A stretch of 64,000 nucleotides of DNA. It comes from Lachnospiraceae bacterium UBA4631. GTDB lineage: Bacteria; Bacillota; Clostridia; Lachnospirales; Lachnospiraceae. This document shows, in pieces, positions 8,479 to 18,200 of the stretch (position 1 is its first letter; each line of letters opens with the position of its first letter). A model generated the notes under the pieces. That model searched no databases, had not been told where the DNA came from, and was given only the letters and a program-made list of their open reading frames with translations. Position numbers and translations under genes: made by a program. The stretch covers positions 98,733 through 162,732 of the forward strand of contig DHMX01000015.1 of the NCBI GenBank assembly GCA_002406015.1. Reading direction: 5' to 3'.

Positions 8479-8931
8479 ATGGTAGTTTATGAACACGAAG
8501 CACAATATTATGAAACCGACCAGATGGGAATTATACACCATTCCAATTATCTGCGGTGGTTTGAGTCTGCAAGGATTCAGTTTCTGAAGGAAATCGGCAT
8601 TGATTATAAAAAATGTGAAGAAATGGGAATCATCAGCCCGGTCATGGAAGTGACCTGTACCTACAAATCCATGGTGCATTTTGAAGATGTGGTGGAGGTC
8701 TATACAAGATTTCAGGATTATACCGGTGTGAAGTTCTTTGTCACCTACGAGGTGCGGGATAAAAAGACCGGAGAGCTCAGGACAACCGGAAAAAGCAAGC
8801 ATTGCTTTGTGGATAAGAACGGTAAGCCGATTTCACTCAAACGGGTGAACCCGGAGCTGCATGAGCGTTTATTGGCAGCTATGGAGCAGGAAACCCAGCC
8901 GGAAGAAAACGGAAATTGTCTTGACAAATAA
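8479..8931 (+). CDS. Acyl-CoA thioesterase, 4-hydroxybenzoyl-CoA thioesterase fold (YbgC-type)
   Basis: A 150-residue hotdog-fold thioesterase. The signature YYETDQMGIIHHSNYLRWFE contains the catalytic Asp of the 4HBT/YbgC group, followed by an ARIQFLKEIG helix and a VTCTYKSMVHFED strand. It hydrolyses acyl-CoA thioesters in the cytoplasm; the chain preference is unknown. The ATG at 8479 follows AGGGGAGAAG at good distance and matches the family N-terminus. An earlier in-frame ATG at 8449 would add ten unrelated residues. The -35 element of the ileS leader promoter overlaps the last codons of this gene. Confidence 0.85.
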   Translation: MVVYEHEAQYYETDQMGIIHHSNYLRWFESARIQFLKEIGIDYKKCEEMGIISPVMEVTCTYKSMVHFEDVVEVYTRFQDYTGVKFFVTYEVRDKKTGELRTTGKSKHCFVDKNGKPISLKRVNPELHERLLAAMEQETQPEENGNCLDK

Positions 8932-8949
8932 ATTACCTTATTGTAAGGT
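8921..8949 (+). promoter_or_regulatory. Promoter for ileS T-box leader
   Basis: Consensus TTGACA at 8921-8926, a 17-bp spacer and a weak -10 TAAGGT at 8944-8949, upstream of the T-box RNA. The -35 lies inside the 3' end of the thioesterase gene. Confidence 0.5.
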
Positions 8950-8984
8950 GTAACTGATTTGGTAAATATAATAAGAACCATAAA

Positions 8985-9246
8985 AGGCATAGATGGAGAC
9001 AGTAGCATTTTCAGAACGCGTAAGAGAGTCGGGGATGGTGGAAGCCTGATGTCAGTATGAGAATTGTGAATATCACTCCGGAGCTGCAGACTGAAGGATG
9101 TAGTAGGCTCTGACGTAAGTTCCTGCGTTAAGGGAAGGATGGGTGCATGGATGCATATGCATAATATGCAGGCAAAGCCCGGAAGCAATTAGGTGGTATA
9201 GCGAATAATAAGGAACCTTCGCCCTAATCGGCGGAGGTTCCTTTTG
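8985..9246 (+). promoter_or_regulatory. T-box riboswitch (isoleucine) with terminator, ileS leader
   Basis: This leader senses uncharged tRNA-Ile by codon-anticodon pairing and lets transcription of ileS proceed when charging is low. Stem I elements are visible: GATGGAGACAGTAG near 8993, the AGAGAGTCGGGG motif near 9022, and the specifier loop GAATATCACTCC with the Ile codon ATC at 9072-9074. The T-box AGGTGGTATAGCG at 9191-9203 pairs with the tRNA acceptor end. It is followed by the terminator stem (AAGGAACCTTCGCC, 9210-9223, with GGCGGAGGTTCCTT, 9230-9243) and a T-run. The gene behind it is ileS, in agreement with the specifier. Leader plus promoter fill the 385-base gap. Confidence 0.93.
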
Positions 9247-9316
9247 ACATGAAGCATAGTTTGCAGACAGAATGACAGAAATAAGAAAATAGGAAGTAAG
9301 AAAGGAAGAAGCACGT

Positions 9317-12300
9317 ATGTACGAAAAAGTATCACCAAACCTGAACTTCGTAGAGCGGGAAGCAAAGGTTGAACAGTTCTGGAAGGACAATCAGATTTTT
9401 GAAAAGAGTGTAGAGGAAAAAGAAGGCTGTCCGGTCTATACATTTTATGACGGACCACCGACAGCAAACGGTAAGCCGCATATCGGTCATGTTCTGACTC
9501 GTGTTATCAAGGATATGATTCCGCGGTATCAGACCATGAAGGGACATAAGATTATTCGGAAGGCAGGCTGGGACACACATGGACTTCCGGTTGAATTAGA
9601 GGTAGAAAAGGAATTAGGACTGGACGGAAAGGAACAGATTGAGGAATACGGTCTGGAGCCGTTTATTGAGAAATGTAAGGAAAGCGTCTGGAAATATAAA
9701 GGTATGTGGGAGGAGTTTTCCGGTAAGGTTGGCTTCTGGGCAGATATGGATGACCCATATGTCACATACCATAATGATTTCATTGAATCCGAATGGTGGG
9801 CATTGAAGAAAATCTGGGAAAAGGGTCTGTTATATAAGGGCTTTAAGATTGTACCTTATTGTCCGCGATGCGGTACGCCGTTGTCCTCTCATGAGGTTGC
9901 ACAGGGCTATAAGGCAGTAAAGGAACGCTCTGCAGTAGTTCGATTCAAGGTAATAGGCGAAGATGCTTATTTTCTGGCATGGACAACCACACCTTGGACA
10001 CTGCCGAGTAATGTGGCACTTTGCGTGAACCCGGATGAGAATTATTGTAAGGTTCAGGCAGCAGACGGTTATGTATATTATATGGCAGAAGCCTTGCTGG
10101 ATACCGTATTAGGTAAATTAGCCACCGAGGAGAAGCCTGCATATGAGGTGTTAGATACTTTTAAGGGTACAGCACTGGAATATAAGGAATATGAACCATT
10201 GTTTCAGGTGGCGGCTGATTTGGCTGCAAAGCAGGGAAAGAAGGGACATTATGTTACCTGTGATTCCTATGTAACTATGAGCGACGGTACCGGTATTGTT
10301 CATATTGCACCTGCATTTGGTGAGGACGATGCCAAGGTAGGAAGAAAGTATGACCTGCCATTTGTACAGCTTGTAGACGGAAAAGGTGATATGACAGACA
10401 ATACTCCATATGCCGGCATTTTCGTTAAGAAGGCTGACCCATTGGTGCTGACCGATTTAGAGAAGCAGGGCTTATTATTTGATGCACCGAAGTTCGAACA
10501 TGATTATCCGTTCTGCTGGCGGTGTGATACCCCATTGATTTACTATGCAAGAGAATCATGGTTCATTAAGATGACAGAGGTTCGTGAGGACCTGATTAAG
10601 AATAATAATACCGTAAACTGGATTCCGGAGAGCATCGGTAAGGGACGTTTTGGTGACTGGCTTGCCAATGTGCAGGATTGGGGTGTCAGCCGAAATCGTT
10701 ATTGGGGTACTCCGTTAAATATCTGGGAATGTGAATGCGGTCATCGTCACGCAATTGGTTCCATAGAAGAATTAAAGCAGTTATCAAAGAATTGTCCGGA
10801 TGACATCGAGCTGCACCGCCCATTTATTGATGCCGTTACCTTCCCATGTGAGAAGTGCGGAGGCGAAATGCATCGTGTACCGGAGGTAATCGACTGCTGG
10901 TTCGATTCCGGTTCCATGCCGTTTGCACAGTGGCATTATCCATTTGAAAATGAAGATATTTTCAAGGAGAACTTCCCGGCAGACTTTATCAGCGAGGCAG
11001 TAGACCAGACAAGAGGCTGGTTCTATTCCCTGATGGCAATTTCTACCCTGCTGTTTAATCAGGCACCGTATAAGAATGTAATCGTGCTGGGTCATGTGCA
11101 GGATAAGGATGGACAGAAAATGAGTAAATCCAAGGGCAATGCGGTTGACCCGATGGAAGCCTTGAACAAATACGGTGCAGATGCTATTCGCTGGTATTTC
11201 TATAGTAATTCCGCACCATGGCTGCCAAACCGCTTCCATGAGGATGCTGTAATCGAAGGTCAGCGTAAATTCATGGGAACACTTTGGAATACCTATGCAT
11301 TCTATGTACTTTATGCAGAGATAGACCAGTTTGACCCGACCAAGTACAGTCTGGATTATGATAAGCTTCCGGTCATGGATAAGTGGTTATTGTCAAAATT
11401 AAATACCGTTATCAAAGAGGTTGATGCGGCATTGGGAGCTTATAAGATTCCGGAAACCACGCGTGCCTTGGCAGAATTTGTGGATGATATGAGTAACTGG
11501 TATGTCAGACGGTGTCGTGACCGATTCTGGGCAAAGGGAATGGAGCAGGATAAGATTAATGCATATATGACACTGTATACCGCATTGGTTACGATATGTA
11601 AGCTGTCTGCCCCAATGATTCCGTTTATCACAGAAGATATTTATCAGAATCTGGTATGCGGACTGGATAAGACTGCACCGGAAAGTATTCACCTGTGTGA
11701 CTTCCCGACTGCAAATGAAGCATATATCGATACCGAGCTGGAGACTGCCATGGATGAAGTTCTGCATGTGGTGGTACTGGGACGTGCCGCAAGAAATGCA
11801 GCAAATATTAAGAACCGTCAGCCAATCGGCAAGATGTATATAAAGGCAGCTAAGACCCTCTCCGAATTTTATGTTGAAATTATCGAGGATGAGTTAAACG
11901 TAAAGCAGGCAGAATTTAAAGAGGATGTATCCGAGTTTACCTCTTATAGCTTCAAGCCACAGCTCCGGACTGTAGGACCGAAGTATGGCAAGCAGTTAGG
12001 CGGCATTAAGAAGTATTTATCTGAGGTAGACGGAAATACTGCCATGGCAGAGCTGAAGGAAAAAGGAGCTATTACCTTTGAGGTAGACGGTGTGACAGTA
12101 TCATTGGCAGAAGAAGATTTGTTGATTGATATGGCACAGACCGAGGGCTATATCTCTCAGCAGGATAATTATGTAACGGTGGTTCTGGATACTAACCTTA
12201 CACCGGAGCTGATAGAAGAAGGCTTTGTTCGTGAAATCGTATCCAAGATTCAGACCATGCGAAAGGAAGCCGATTTCCAGGTGACGGATAAAATCGTTGT

Positions 12301-12475
12301 CTATGTGGCAAATAATGAAAAGATTGCAGAGATTATAAGCAGAAATGCAGACTCTATCAAAGAAGATACGCTGGCAGTTACCATTGAAATAGGAACCATG
12401 AGCGGCTTTACGAAAGAATGGAACTTAAACGGCGAAACCGTAACCTTCGGTGTTACGCAGGTAAGTACGAGATAG
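9317..12475 (+). CDS. ileS: Isoleucyl-tRNA synthetase (IleS2-like type)
   Basis: This enzyme charges tRNA-Ile and edits misactivated valine. The 1,052-residue class I synthetase has the HIGH motif as PHIGH (residues 54-58), the KMSKS motif at 601-605, and the CP1 editing insert between. FYDGPPTANGKPHIGH resembles the longer bacterial/eukaryotic-like IleS2 group. The C-terminal region lacks the cysteine cluster of the E. coli-type enzyme, which also points to IleS2. Some IleS2 enzymes tolerate mupirocin, but that is family knowledge and cannot be read here. Expression is controlled by the T-box leader. The next gene starts 19 bases downstream without a terminator. Confidence 0.95.
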   Translation: MYEKVSPNLNFVEREAKVEQFWKDNQIFEKSVEEKEGCPVYTFYDGPPTANGKPHIGHVLTRVIKDMIPRYQTMKGHKIIRKAGWDTHGLPVELEVEKELGLDGKEQIEEYGLEPFIEKCKESVWKYKGMWEEFSGKVGFWADMDDPYVTYHNDFIESEWWALKKIWEKGLLYKGFKIVPYCPRCGTPLSSHEVAQGYKAVKERSAVVRFKVIGEDAYFLAWTTTPWTLPSNVALCVNPDENYCKVQAADGYVYYMAEALLDTVLGKLATEEKPAYEVLDTFKGTALEYKEYEPLFQVAADLAAKQGKKGHYVTCDSYVTMSDGTGIVHIAPAFGEDDAKVGRKYDLPFVQLVDGKGDMTDNTPYAGIFVKKADPLVLTDLEKQGLLFDAPKFEHDYPFCWRCDTPLIYYARESWFIKMTEVREDLIKNNNTVNWIPESIGKGRFGDWLANVQDWGVSRNRYWGTPLNIWECECGHRHAIGSIEELKQLSKNCPDDIELHRPFIDAVTFPCEKCGGEMHRVPEVIDCWFDSGSMPFAQWHYPFENEDIFKENFPADFISEAVDQTRGWFYSLMAISTLLFNQAPYKNVIVLGHVQDKDGQKMSKSKGNAVDPMEALNKYGADAIRWYFYSNSAPWLPNRFHEDAVIEGQRKFMGTLWNTYAFYVLYAEIDQFDPTKYSLDYDKLPVMDKWLLSKLNTVIKEVDAALGAYKIPETTRALAEFVDDMSNWYVRRCRDRFWAKGMEQDKINAYMTLYTALVTICKLSAPMIPFITEDIYQNLVCGLDKTAPESIHLCDFPTANEAYIDTELETAMDEVLHVVVLGRAARNAANIKNRQPIGKMYIKAAKTLSEFYVEIIEDELNVKQAEFKEDVSEFTSYSFKPQLRTVGPKYGKQLGGIKKYLSEVDGNTAMAELKEKGAITFEVDGVTVSLAEEDLLIDMAQTEGYISQQDNYVTVVLDTNLTPELIEEGFVREIVSKIQTMRKEADFQVTDKIVVYVANNEKIAEIISRNADSIKEDTLAVTIEIGTMSGFTKEWNLNGETVTFGVTQVSTR

Positions 12476-12494
12476 TCATATAAGGAGTTAGATT

Positions 12495-14567
12495 GTGAAA
12501 GGGAAGCGAGAGGAAACGGTGTCGCAGCAGAATGCGGCACCGGAAAAAACCAAGAAAAACGGACCGATAGCAATGATACGAAAGGGCTTGGAGCAGATAA
12601 ATGTCCGCCCAATTCCGACCATTGTAATCCTGTCCGTATTGATAACATTGATAAATGAGCTGCTGACCCGGCGTTCGTTGGGAGGTACATTTGGGTTTGT
12701 TGTGCATCATCCATGGATGTTTCTGTTAAATGTATGGATGGTATTTGCAACTTTGACAATACCGTTGGTATTTCGCAGACGGATGACAGGCGTATTATTG
12801 ATTAGCCTGCTCTGGCTGATTCTCGGTATCTGTAACTACGTTGTTCTGAGTTACCGGATTACACCGTTTTCAGCCGTTGACATTAAGCTGTTCAAATCGG
12901 TAGCCTCCATTGTTAAACAGTATTTAAGTAATACGGAAATTGTTCTGATTGTCCTTGCATTGCTGGTAATACTGGTGGGAGCCGTTGTCATGTGGTTCCG
13001 GGTGCCGAAGATTGAAGGAAAATTCCACCGCTGGGCATATTTCCTTTTAATGCTGGCTGCATTTGGCAGTGCATACGGTTTCAACGCATGGGGCGTTTAC
13101 ACGAAACGGATACCGTCGGATTTAGGTAACATTTCCTTTGTATATGATGCGTGCGGATATGATTATTGCTTTGTCAGCAGTGTATTTGATGTCGGAATCG
13201 GAAAGCCGAGAAATTATTCCGAGGAAACCATGCGTGCCATCCGGGAAGGGCTTGGCGGTACGAAAAGCGGTATGATTACCACAAGACCGAATATCATCAT
13301 TGTGCAATTGGAATCTGTATATGACATTAATAACATGAAGAACTATACATTTTCCGAAAATCCGCTGCCGAACCTGACACGGTTATCCGAGGAATACAGC
13401 AGTGGCTATGTAACCGTTCCGTCTATCGGAGCCGGTACGGCAAATACGGAATTTGAAACCATTTCGGGTATGAGTCTGGATTATTTCGGCTTCTGTGAAT
13501 ACCCATATAAAACGATTTTGAAAAAGACCACCTGTGAAAGCCTTTGCTACGATTTGGAGGAGCTTGGTTATACCAGTACGGCAATTCACAATAATCGCGG
13601 TAACTTCTACAGCCGGAACAGCGTATTTAAGAAGCTGGGCTTTGAACGGTTCGATTCCTTGGAGTACATGAATAATCTGGAATACAATCAATTGGATTGG
13701 GTAGACGATTCGGTATTGACCGGGGAGATTGTAAAAGCAATCGAATCTACCGATACACCTGATTTTGTTTATACGATTACGGTTGCTTCGCATGGGGCTT
13801 ATCCGGCTGAAGGACCGGAGGAGACTCCGCGGATTACCATGCAGGGCGAGCCGGACGAGGAGCGGGCAAATAAATTTACATATTACGCGAATGAATTGTA
13901 TAAGACCGATGAATTTGTGGGAGAATTGGTAGAGGAGCTGTCAAAGAGTGATGAGCGTTGTATCGTATTCTTCTTTGGTGACCACCTGCCGACGCTGGAT
14001 ATTACAGATGAGGAACTGACCGGACAGAATACCTTCCAGACTTCGTATGTGATGTGGGACAATTTCGGTCTGGCAAAACAGGACAGAGATTTGTATTCCT
14101 TCCAGACCACTTCCTATATTATGGAGCGGTTGGGCTATAATAACGGTATTTTAACGAAATTCCATCAGGAATGCCGGAATGATGCCGACTATTCGGAAAA
14201 GCTGGAGCTGCTGGAATACGATATGCTGTATGGAGAGCGTTATGTATACAATCAGGTAAATCCGTTTGATGCAACGGACATGACAATGGGAATTGACCCG
14301 ATTACCATTACAACAGTATGGGAACGAAACGGCAATGTCTATGTCATGGGTGAGAACTTTACGGATTCCAGTTATGTATTTGTAAACGGAGATAAAAAGG
14401 CAACCATCCATGAAGGAAGGTATCTGGTTGTAAAGGATTTCGAGCTGGAAGACGGAGACCGGATACGGGTACGCCAGCTGGCAGCCGGAAAATCCAAAAT
14501 AGGAAAGACGCAGGAGTATATTTATCAGGCAACCCCATTGGAAGAAATAGACAAGATTCCGGATTAG
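12495..14567 (+). CDS. LTA synthase/sulfatase-family membrane protein
   Basis: A 690-residue membrane enzyme of the alkaline-phosphatase superfamily, related to lipoteichoic-acid synthases and phosphoglycerol transferases. About five membrane segments fill residues 35-200. The extracellular catalytic domain begins with NIIIVQLESVYD, has a candidate nucleophile Thr in SIGAGTANTEFE, and carries the metal-binding FFFGDHLPTLD. About 100 extra residues at the C-terminus (from roughly 590) read as a small Ig-like domain. The start is GTG behind AAGGAG; no ATG gives a better choice. The expected activity is transfer of glycerol-phosphate groups to an envelope glycan or lipid, but the acceptor is unknown. 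It is probably co-transcribed with ileS. Confidence 0.83.
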   Translation: MKGKREETVSQQNAAPEKTKKNGPIAMIRKGLEQINVRPIPTIVILSVLITLINELLTRRSLGGTFGFVVHHPWMFLLNVWMVFATLTIPLVFRRRMTGVLLISLLWLILGICNYVVLSYRITPFSAVDIKLFKSVASIVKQYLSNTEIVLIVLALLVILVGAVVMWFRVPKIEGKFHRWAYFLLMLAAFGSAYGFNAWGVYTKRIPSDLGNISFVYDACGYDYCFVSSVFDVGIGKPRNYSEETMRAIREGLGGTKSGMITTRPNIIIVQLESVYDINNMKNYTFSENPLPNLTRLSEEYSSGYVTVPSIGAGTANTEFETISGMSLDYFGFCEYPYKTILKKTTCESLCYDLEELGYTSTAIHNNRGNFYSRNSVFKKLGFERFDSLEYMNNLEYNQLDWVDDSVLTGEIVKAIESTDTPDFVYTITVASHGAYPAEGPEETPRITMQGEPDEERANKFTYYANELYKTDEFVGELVEELSKSDERCIVFFFGDHLPTLDITDEELTGQNTFQTSYVMWDNFGLAKQDRDLYSFQTTSYIMERLGYNNGILTKFHQECRNDADYSEKLELLEYDMLYGERYVYNQVNPFDATDMTMGIDPITITTVWERNGNVYVMGENFTDSSYVFVNGDKKATIHEGRYLVVKDFELEDGDRIRVRQLAAGKSKIGKTQEYIYQATPLEEIDKIPD

Positions 14568-14570
14568 GTA

Positions 14571-14599
14571 TTGTAGAAATTAGTGGTTTCTGGTAAAAT
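14571..14599 (+). promoter_or_regulatory. Promoter for glgP (extended -10)
   Basis: TTGTAG at 14571-14576, 17-bp spacer, and TAAAAT at 14594-14599 preceded by TGG (an extended -10). It lies directly after the upstream stop codon and about 57 bp before glgP. Confidence 0.6.
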
Positions 14600-14655
14600 A
14601 GGAATGTGTTTTTTGTAGGTGAACAGAAGATCATGCTAAGGAGGCAATAAGGGGA

Positions 14656-17112
14656 ATGAAGAAGAAAGTCGATTTTGATAAGGAAGGCTTCAAGAAAGAG
14701 GTCATTAATAATGTGAAAACATTATACCGTAAGACGATTGATGAAGCAACTCAGCAGCAGGTATTTCAGGCAGTTGCATATGCAATAAAGGATGACATTA
14801 TTGATCGTTGGATTGCAACACATAAGGAATATGAGAAGCAGAATGTAAAGACTGTATATTATCTGTCCATGGAATTTCTGATGGGTAGAGCATTAGGTAA
14901 CAATCTGATTAATCTGACCTTTTATGATGAAATAAAGGAAGCACTGGAAGAATTAGGATTTGATTTGAACGTAATCGAAGATCAGGAACCGGATGCCGCT
15001 CTTGGTAACGGTGGTCTGGGCCGTCTGGCAGCCTGCTTCTTAGATTCTCTGGCAACATTGGGCTATCCTGCATATGGCTGTGGTATCCGTTATCGTTACG
15101 GTATGTTTAAGCAGGCAATTGTAGACGGTTATCAGGTAGAGAAGCCGGATGACTGGTTAAAGGATGGCAATCCGTTTGAAGTACGTCGTTCAGAATATGC
15201 ATGCGAGGTAAAATTCGGCGGTTATGTACGGGTAGAGAATCGTAACGGACGTAATTACTTTATTCAGGACGGTTATCAGGCAATTCGTGCAGTACCGTAT
15301 GACCTTCCGGTAATCGGCTATGGCAATAACGTAGTAAATACATTAAGAATCTGGGATGCAGAAGCAATTCAGGATTTCAATCTGGATTCCTTTGATAAGG
15401 GTGAATACCAGAAGGCTGTTGAGCAGCAGAATCTGGCAAGAACCATTGTAGAGGTATTGTATCCGAATGATAACCACTATGCAGGTAAGGAATTAAGATT
15501 AAAGCAGCAGTATTTCTTCATTTCTGCATCTATCCAGACTGCAATTAAGAAGTTCAAAGAGAATAACAGTGACTTACATGATATTCCAAAGAAGCTGGTA
15601 TTCCAGTTAAATGATACACATCCAACCGTTACCGTTGCAGAATTAATGCGTATCTTAATGGATGAAGAAGGCATGGAATGGGATGACGCATGGGAGATTA
15701 CCACACATACCTGTGCATATACCAATCATACCATCATGGCAGAAGCATTGGAGAAATGGCCGATTGAGCTGTTCTCAAGACTGCTTCCTCGTGTATATCA
15801 GATTATTGAAGAGATTAACCGTCGTTATGTAGCTGAGATTGAGGCTAAATATCCGGGTGACCAGTCTAAGGTTAAGAATATGGCAATCCTGTATGACGGT
15901 CAGGTAAAGATGGCACATCTGGCAATCGCAGGCTCCTTCTCCGTTAACGGTGTAGCACAGCTTCATACAGAGATTCTGGAGAAGAGAGAGTTGAAGGACT
16001 TCTACGAAATGCGTCCGGAGCAGTTCAATAATAAGACAAACGGTATTACCCAGAGAAGATTCTTGCTTCATGGTAATCCATTGCTTGCAAACTGGGTAAC
16101 AGACAAGATTGGTGATGAGTGGATTACAGATTTGAGCCAGATTAGCAAGCTGAAGGTATATACCGATGATGTAAAATGTCAGCAGGAATTTATGAACATT
16201 AAGTATCAGAACAAGATTCGTCTGGCTAACTATATCAAGGAGCATAACGGTATAGATGTAGACCCGCGTTCTATCTTTGACGTTCAGGTAAAGCGTCTGC
16301 ATGAATACAAGAGACAGTTGTTGAATATTCTGCACGTTATGTACCTGTATAATGAGTTAAAGACCAATCCGGGTATGGATATGGTTCCTAGAACCTTTAT
16401 CTTTGGTGCAAAGGCAGCAGCAGGCTACAAGCGGGCAAAATTAACCATTAAGCTGATTAACTCCGTTGCAGATGTAATTAACAATGATGAATCCATTAAC
16501 GGTAAGATTAAGGTTGTATTTATTGAAAATTACCGGGTATCCAATGCAGAAATCATCTTTGCGGCAGCCGATGTCAGCGAGCAGATTTCAACCGCATCCA
16601 GAGAGGCATCCGGTACCGGTAACATGAAGTTCATGTTGAACGGTGCATTAACCTTAGGAACCATGGATGGTGCAAATGTAGAAATCGTAGAAGAGGTTGG
16701 CATTGAAAATGCATTTATCTTCGGTATGTCTGCAGACGAGGTTATGAAGTACGAGCGTGAGGGTGGCTATAACCCAATGGATATTTACAATAATAATCAG
16801 GCAGTTCGTACCGTATTGACCCAGTTAATTAACGGCTTTTACGCACCGGATGATCCGGAACGCTTCCGCGAATTATATGATGCTTTAACAAAGGAAGATA
16901 TTTACTTCATTTTGAAGGACTTCGATTCCTATGCAGATGCACATAAGCGTGTAGATGCTGCATACCGGAATGAGGCTGCTTGGGCGAAGTCAGCAATGCT
17001 GAATACCGCATGTTCCGGTAAGTTCTCATCCGACAGAACCATTCAGGAATATGTAGATGACATCTGGAAGCTGAAGCCGGTAACTGTAAAGCTTCCTGAA
17101 GCAGCAAAGTAA
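14656..17112 (+). CDS. glgP: Glycogen/starch phosphorylase (GT35)
   Basis: GlgP cleaves alpha-1,4-glucan ends with phosphate to give glucose-1-phosphate, using pyridoxal phosphate. The 818 residues match the usual length. Motifs include ALGNGGLGRLAACFLDS near the N-terminus, FQLNDTHPT, QVKRLHEYKRQLLN, and the PLP-binding Lys658 in EASGTGNMKFMLNG. The start follows AAGGAGG. It has its own promoter and is followed by a long hairpin at 17153-17194, so it is probably transcribed alone. With malQ it provides glycogen or maltodextrin breakdown, which in clostridia often matters during sporulation or fasting (inference). Confidence 0.96.
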   Translation: MKKKVDFDKEGFKKEVINNVKTLYRKTIDEATQQQVFQAVAYAIKDDIIDRWIATHKEYEKQNVKTVYYLSMEFLMGRALGNNLINLTFYDEIKEALEELGFDLNVIEDQEPDAALGNGGLGRLAACFLDSLATLGYPAYGCGIRYRYGMFKQAIVDGYQVEKPDDWLKDGNPFEVRRSEYACEVKFGGYVRVENRNGRNYFIQDGYQAIRAVPYDLPVIGYGNNVVNTLRIWDAEAIQDFNLDSFDKGEYQKAVEQQNLARTIVEVLYPNDNHYAGKELRLKQQYFFISASIQTAIKKFKENNSDLHDIPKKLVFQLNDTHPTVTVAELMRILMDEEGMEWDDAWEITTHTCAYTNHTIMAEALEKWPIELFSRLLPRVYQIIEEINRRYVAEIEAKYPGDQSKVKNMAILYDGQVKMAHLAIAGSFSVNGVAQLHTEILEKRELKDFYEMRPEQFNNKTNGITQRRFLLHGNPLLANWVTDKIGDEWITDLSQISKLKVYTDDVKCQQEFMNIKYQNKIRLANYIKEHNGIDVDPRSIFDVQVKRLHEYKRQLLNILHVMYLYNELKTNPGMDMVPRTFIFGAKAAAGYKRAKLTIKLINSVADVINNDESINGKIKVVFIENYRVSNAEIIFAAADVSEQISTASREASGTGNMKFMLNGALTLGTMDGANVEIVEEVGIENAFIFGMSADEVMKYEREGGYNPMDIYNNNQAVRTVLTQLINGFYAPDDPERFRELYDALTKEDIYFILKDFDSYADAHKRVDAAYRNEAAWAKSAMLNTACSGKFSSDRTIQEYVDDIWKLKPVTVKLPEAAK

Positions 17113-17152
17113 GAATTGCAATATAAGCATAAAATAATATAGTAATACAAAC

Positions 17153-17194
17153 CAAAGGGTGCCTGTTCTCGGTAAGAGAGCAGGCACCCTTTGC
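17153..17194. terminator. Long hairpin, probable terminator of glgP
   Basis: An 18-bp stem (CAAAGGGTGCCTGTTCTC pairing with GAGAGCAGGCACCCTTTG, one G-U) with a 6-base loop, 40 bases after glgP. The T-run after it is weak. Confidence 0.7.
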
Positions 17195-17239
17195 ATAAAC
17201 CTCCGAACCGGAGAATAGACTATAGGTAGGAGGTTGGAC

Positions 17240-18121
17240 ATGAGAGAAAAAGGAACGATTTTGTTTGCGTTATTGATAGTAGCAATTATGATACCGTATC
17301 TGGGAACGGTTGTGGTGACGGGAACAATCGGAACCGAGCTGACAACGGTTGAGACATTGGATACCGGACGCAGCATAGCATTAGAAAAAGACGGTCAGTA
17401 TCTGGTTATGGATGTTGAAGAATATCTGAAAGGAACACTTCCTACGGTAATAGAAGGAACTGAAAATGAAGAAATGTGGAAAACGGTTGCCGTTGTGGAA
17501 CGCACGAATCTATATAAAAAAATGTCGGATTTAACACAGCTTGAGGCTGCGGATTTAGAACTGGAATATTTAAGTGAGGAGGAGGTCCGCGAGCTTTGGG
17601 GGGAGCGGAACTATAAGAAATATCAAAAGGCATTAGAAAAAGCAATCATCGAAACTGCCGGAATAACCCTGCAATATGACGGAAGCTGTATTGATGCCTT
17701 GTATCATAAGGTCAGTGTAGGCATGACTGCCAGTGCAGAAGAATTATACGGAGAAGCCGTTCCGTATCTGGTGTCGGTTGCCAGCAGTCAGGATGTAGAA
17801 TCAAAGGATTACATGAATATCGTAGAAATTCCAAAGGGAGAACCGGAAGTATTAGAGGTGACAGAAAGTACGGAGCATGGATATGTGAAATCGGTGCTTT
17901 GTGACGGTGAAACCTTAAGCGGAGAGGAAGCAAGAGAACGGTTTGGACTTAGCTCCCTGAATTTTTATATTGAAGACATGGGCGACCGGTTTCGCATTGT
18001 CTGTCTGGGAAAGGGACATGGAATGGGTCTGAGTCTGTACGGAGCAAACAAGCTGGCGGAGGAAGGACGCAATTATGAAGAAATTCTGTTATATTACTAT
18101 CCGGGCTGTCAGTTGGATTGA
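17240..18121 (+). CDS. spoIID: SpoIID/LytB-domain protein, stage II sporulation protein D
   Basis: SpoIID is a membrane-anchored lytic transglycosylase that, with SpoIIP, remodels peptidoglycan to drive engulfment of the forespore. The 293-residue product has an N-terminal anchor (ILFALLIVAIMIPYLGTVVV). The SpoIID domain begins at VEEYLKGTLPTVI (the Glu-rich catalytic region) and includes WKTVAVVERTNLYKK. It ends with GHGMGLSLYGANKLAEEGR and a YYYPGC terminus, all family hallmarks. The ATG at 17240 follows TAGGAGGT; a TTG six bases earlier is less likely. A weak sigma-E-like pair (GCATAAA and AATAGACT, 14-bp spacer, 17193-17221) lies just upstream, close to the ribosome site. The spoIIQ-like gene lies two genes on. 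Confidence 0.88.
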   Translation: MREKGTILFALLIVAIMIPYLGTVVVTGTIGTELTTVETLDTGRSIALEKDGQYLVMDVEEYLKGTLPTVIEGTENEEMWKTVAVVERTNLYKKMSDLTQLEAADLELEYLSEEEVRELWGERNYKKYQKALEKAIIETAGITLQYDGSCIDALYHKVSVGMTASAEELYGEAVPYLVSVASSQDVESKDYMNIVEIPKGEPEVLEVTESTEHGYVKSVLCDGETLSGEEARERFGLSSLNFYIEDMGDRFRIVCLGKGHGMGLSLYGANKLAEEGRNYEEILLYYYPGCQLD

Positions 18122-18200
18122 TTTTTGATGATACAGATGCTATAATAAATCAACTGTCGAAAAAAATAAGAAAACAAGCGGATAAATGCAGGAATATACA

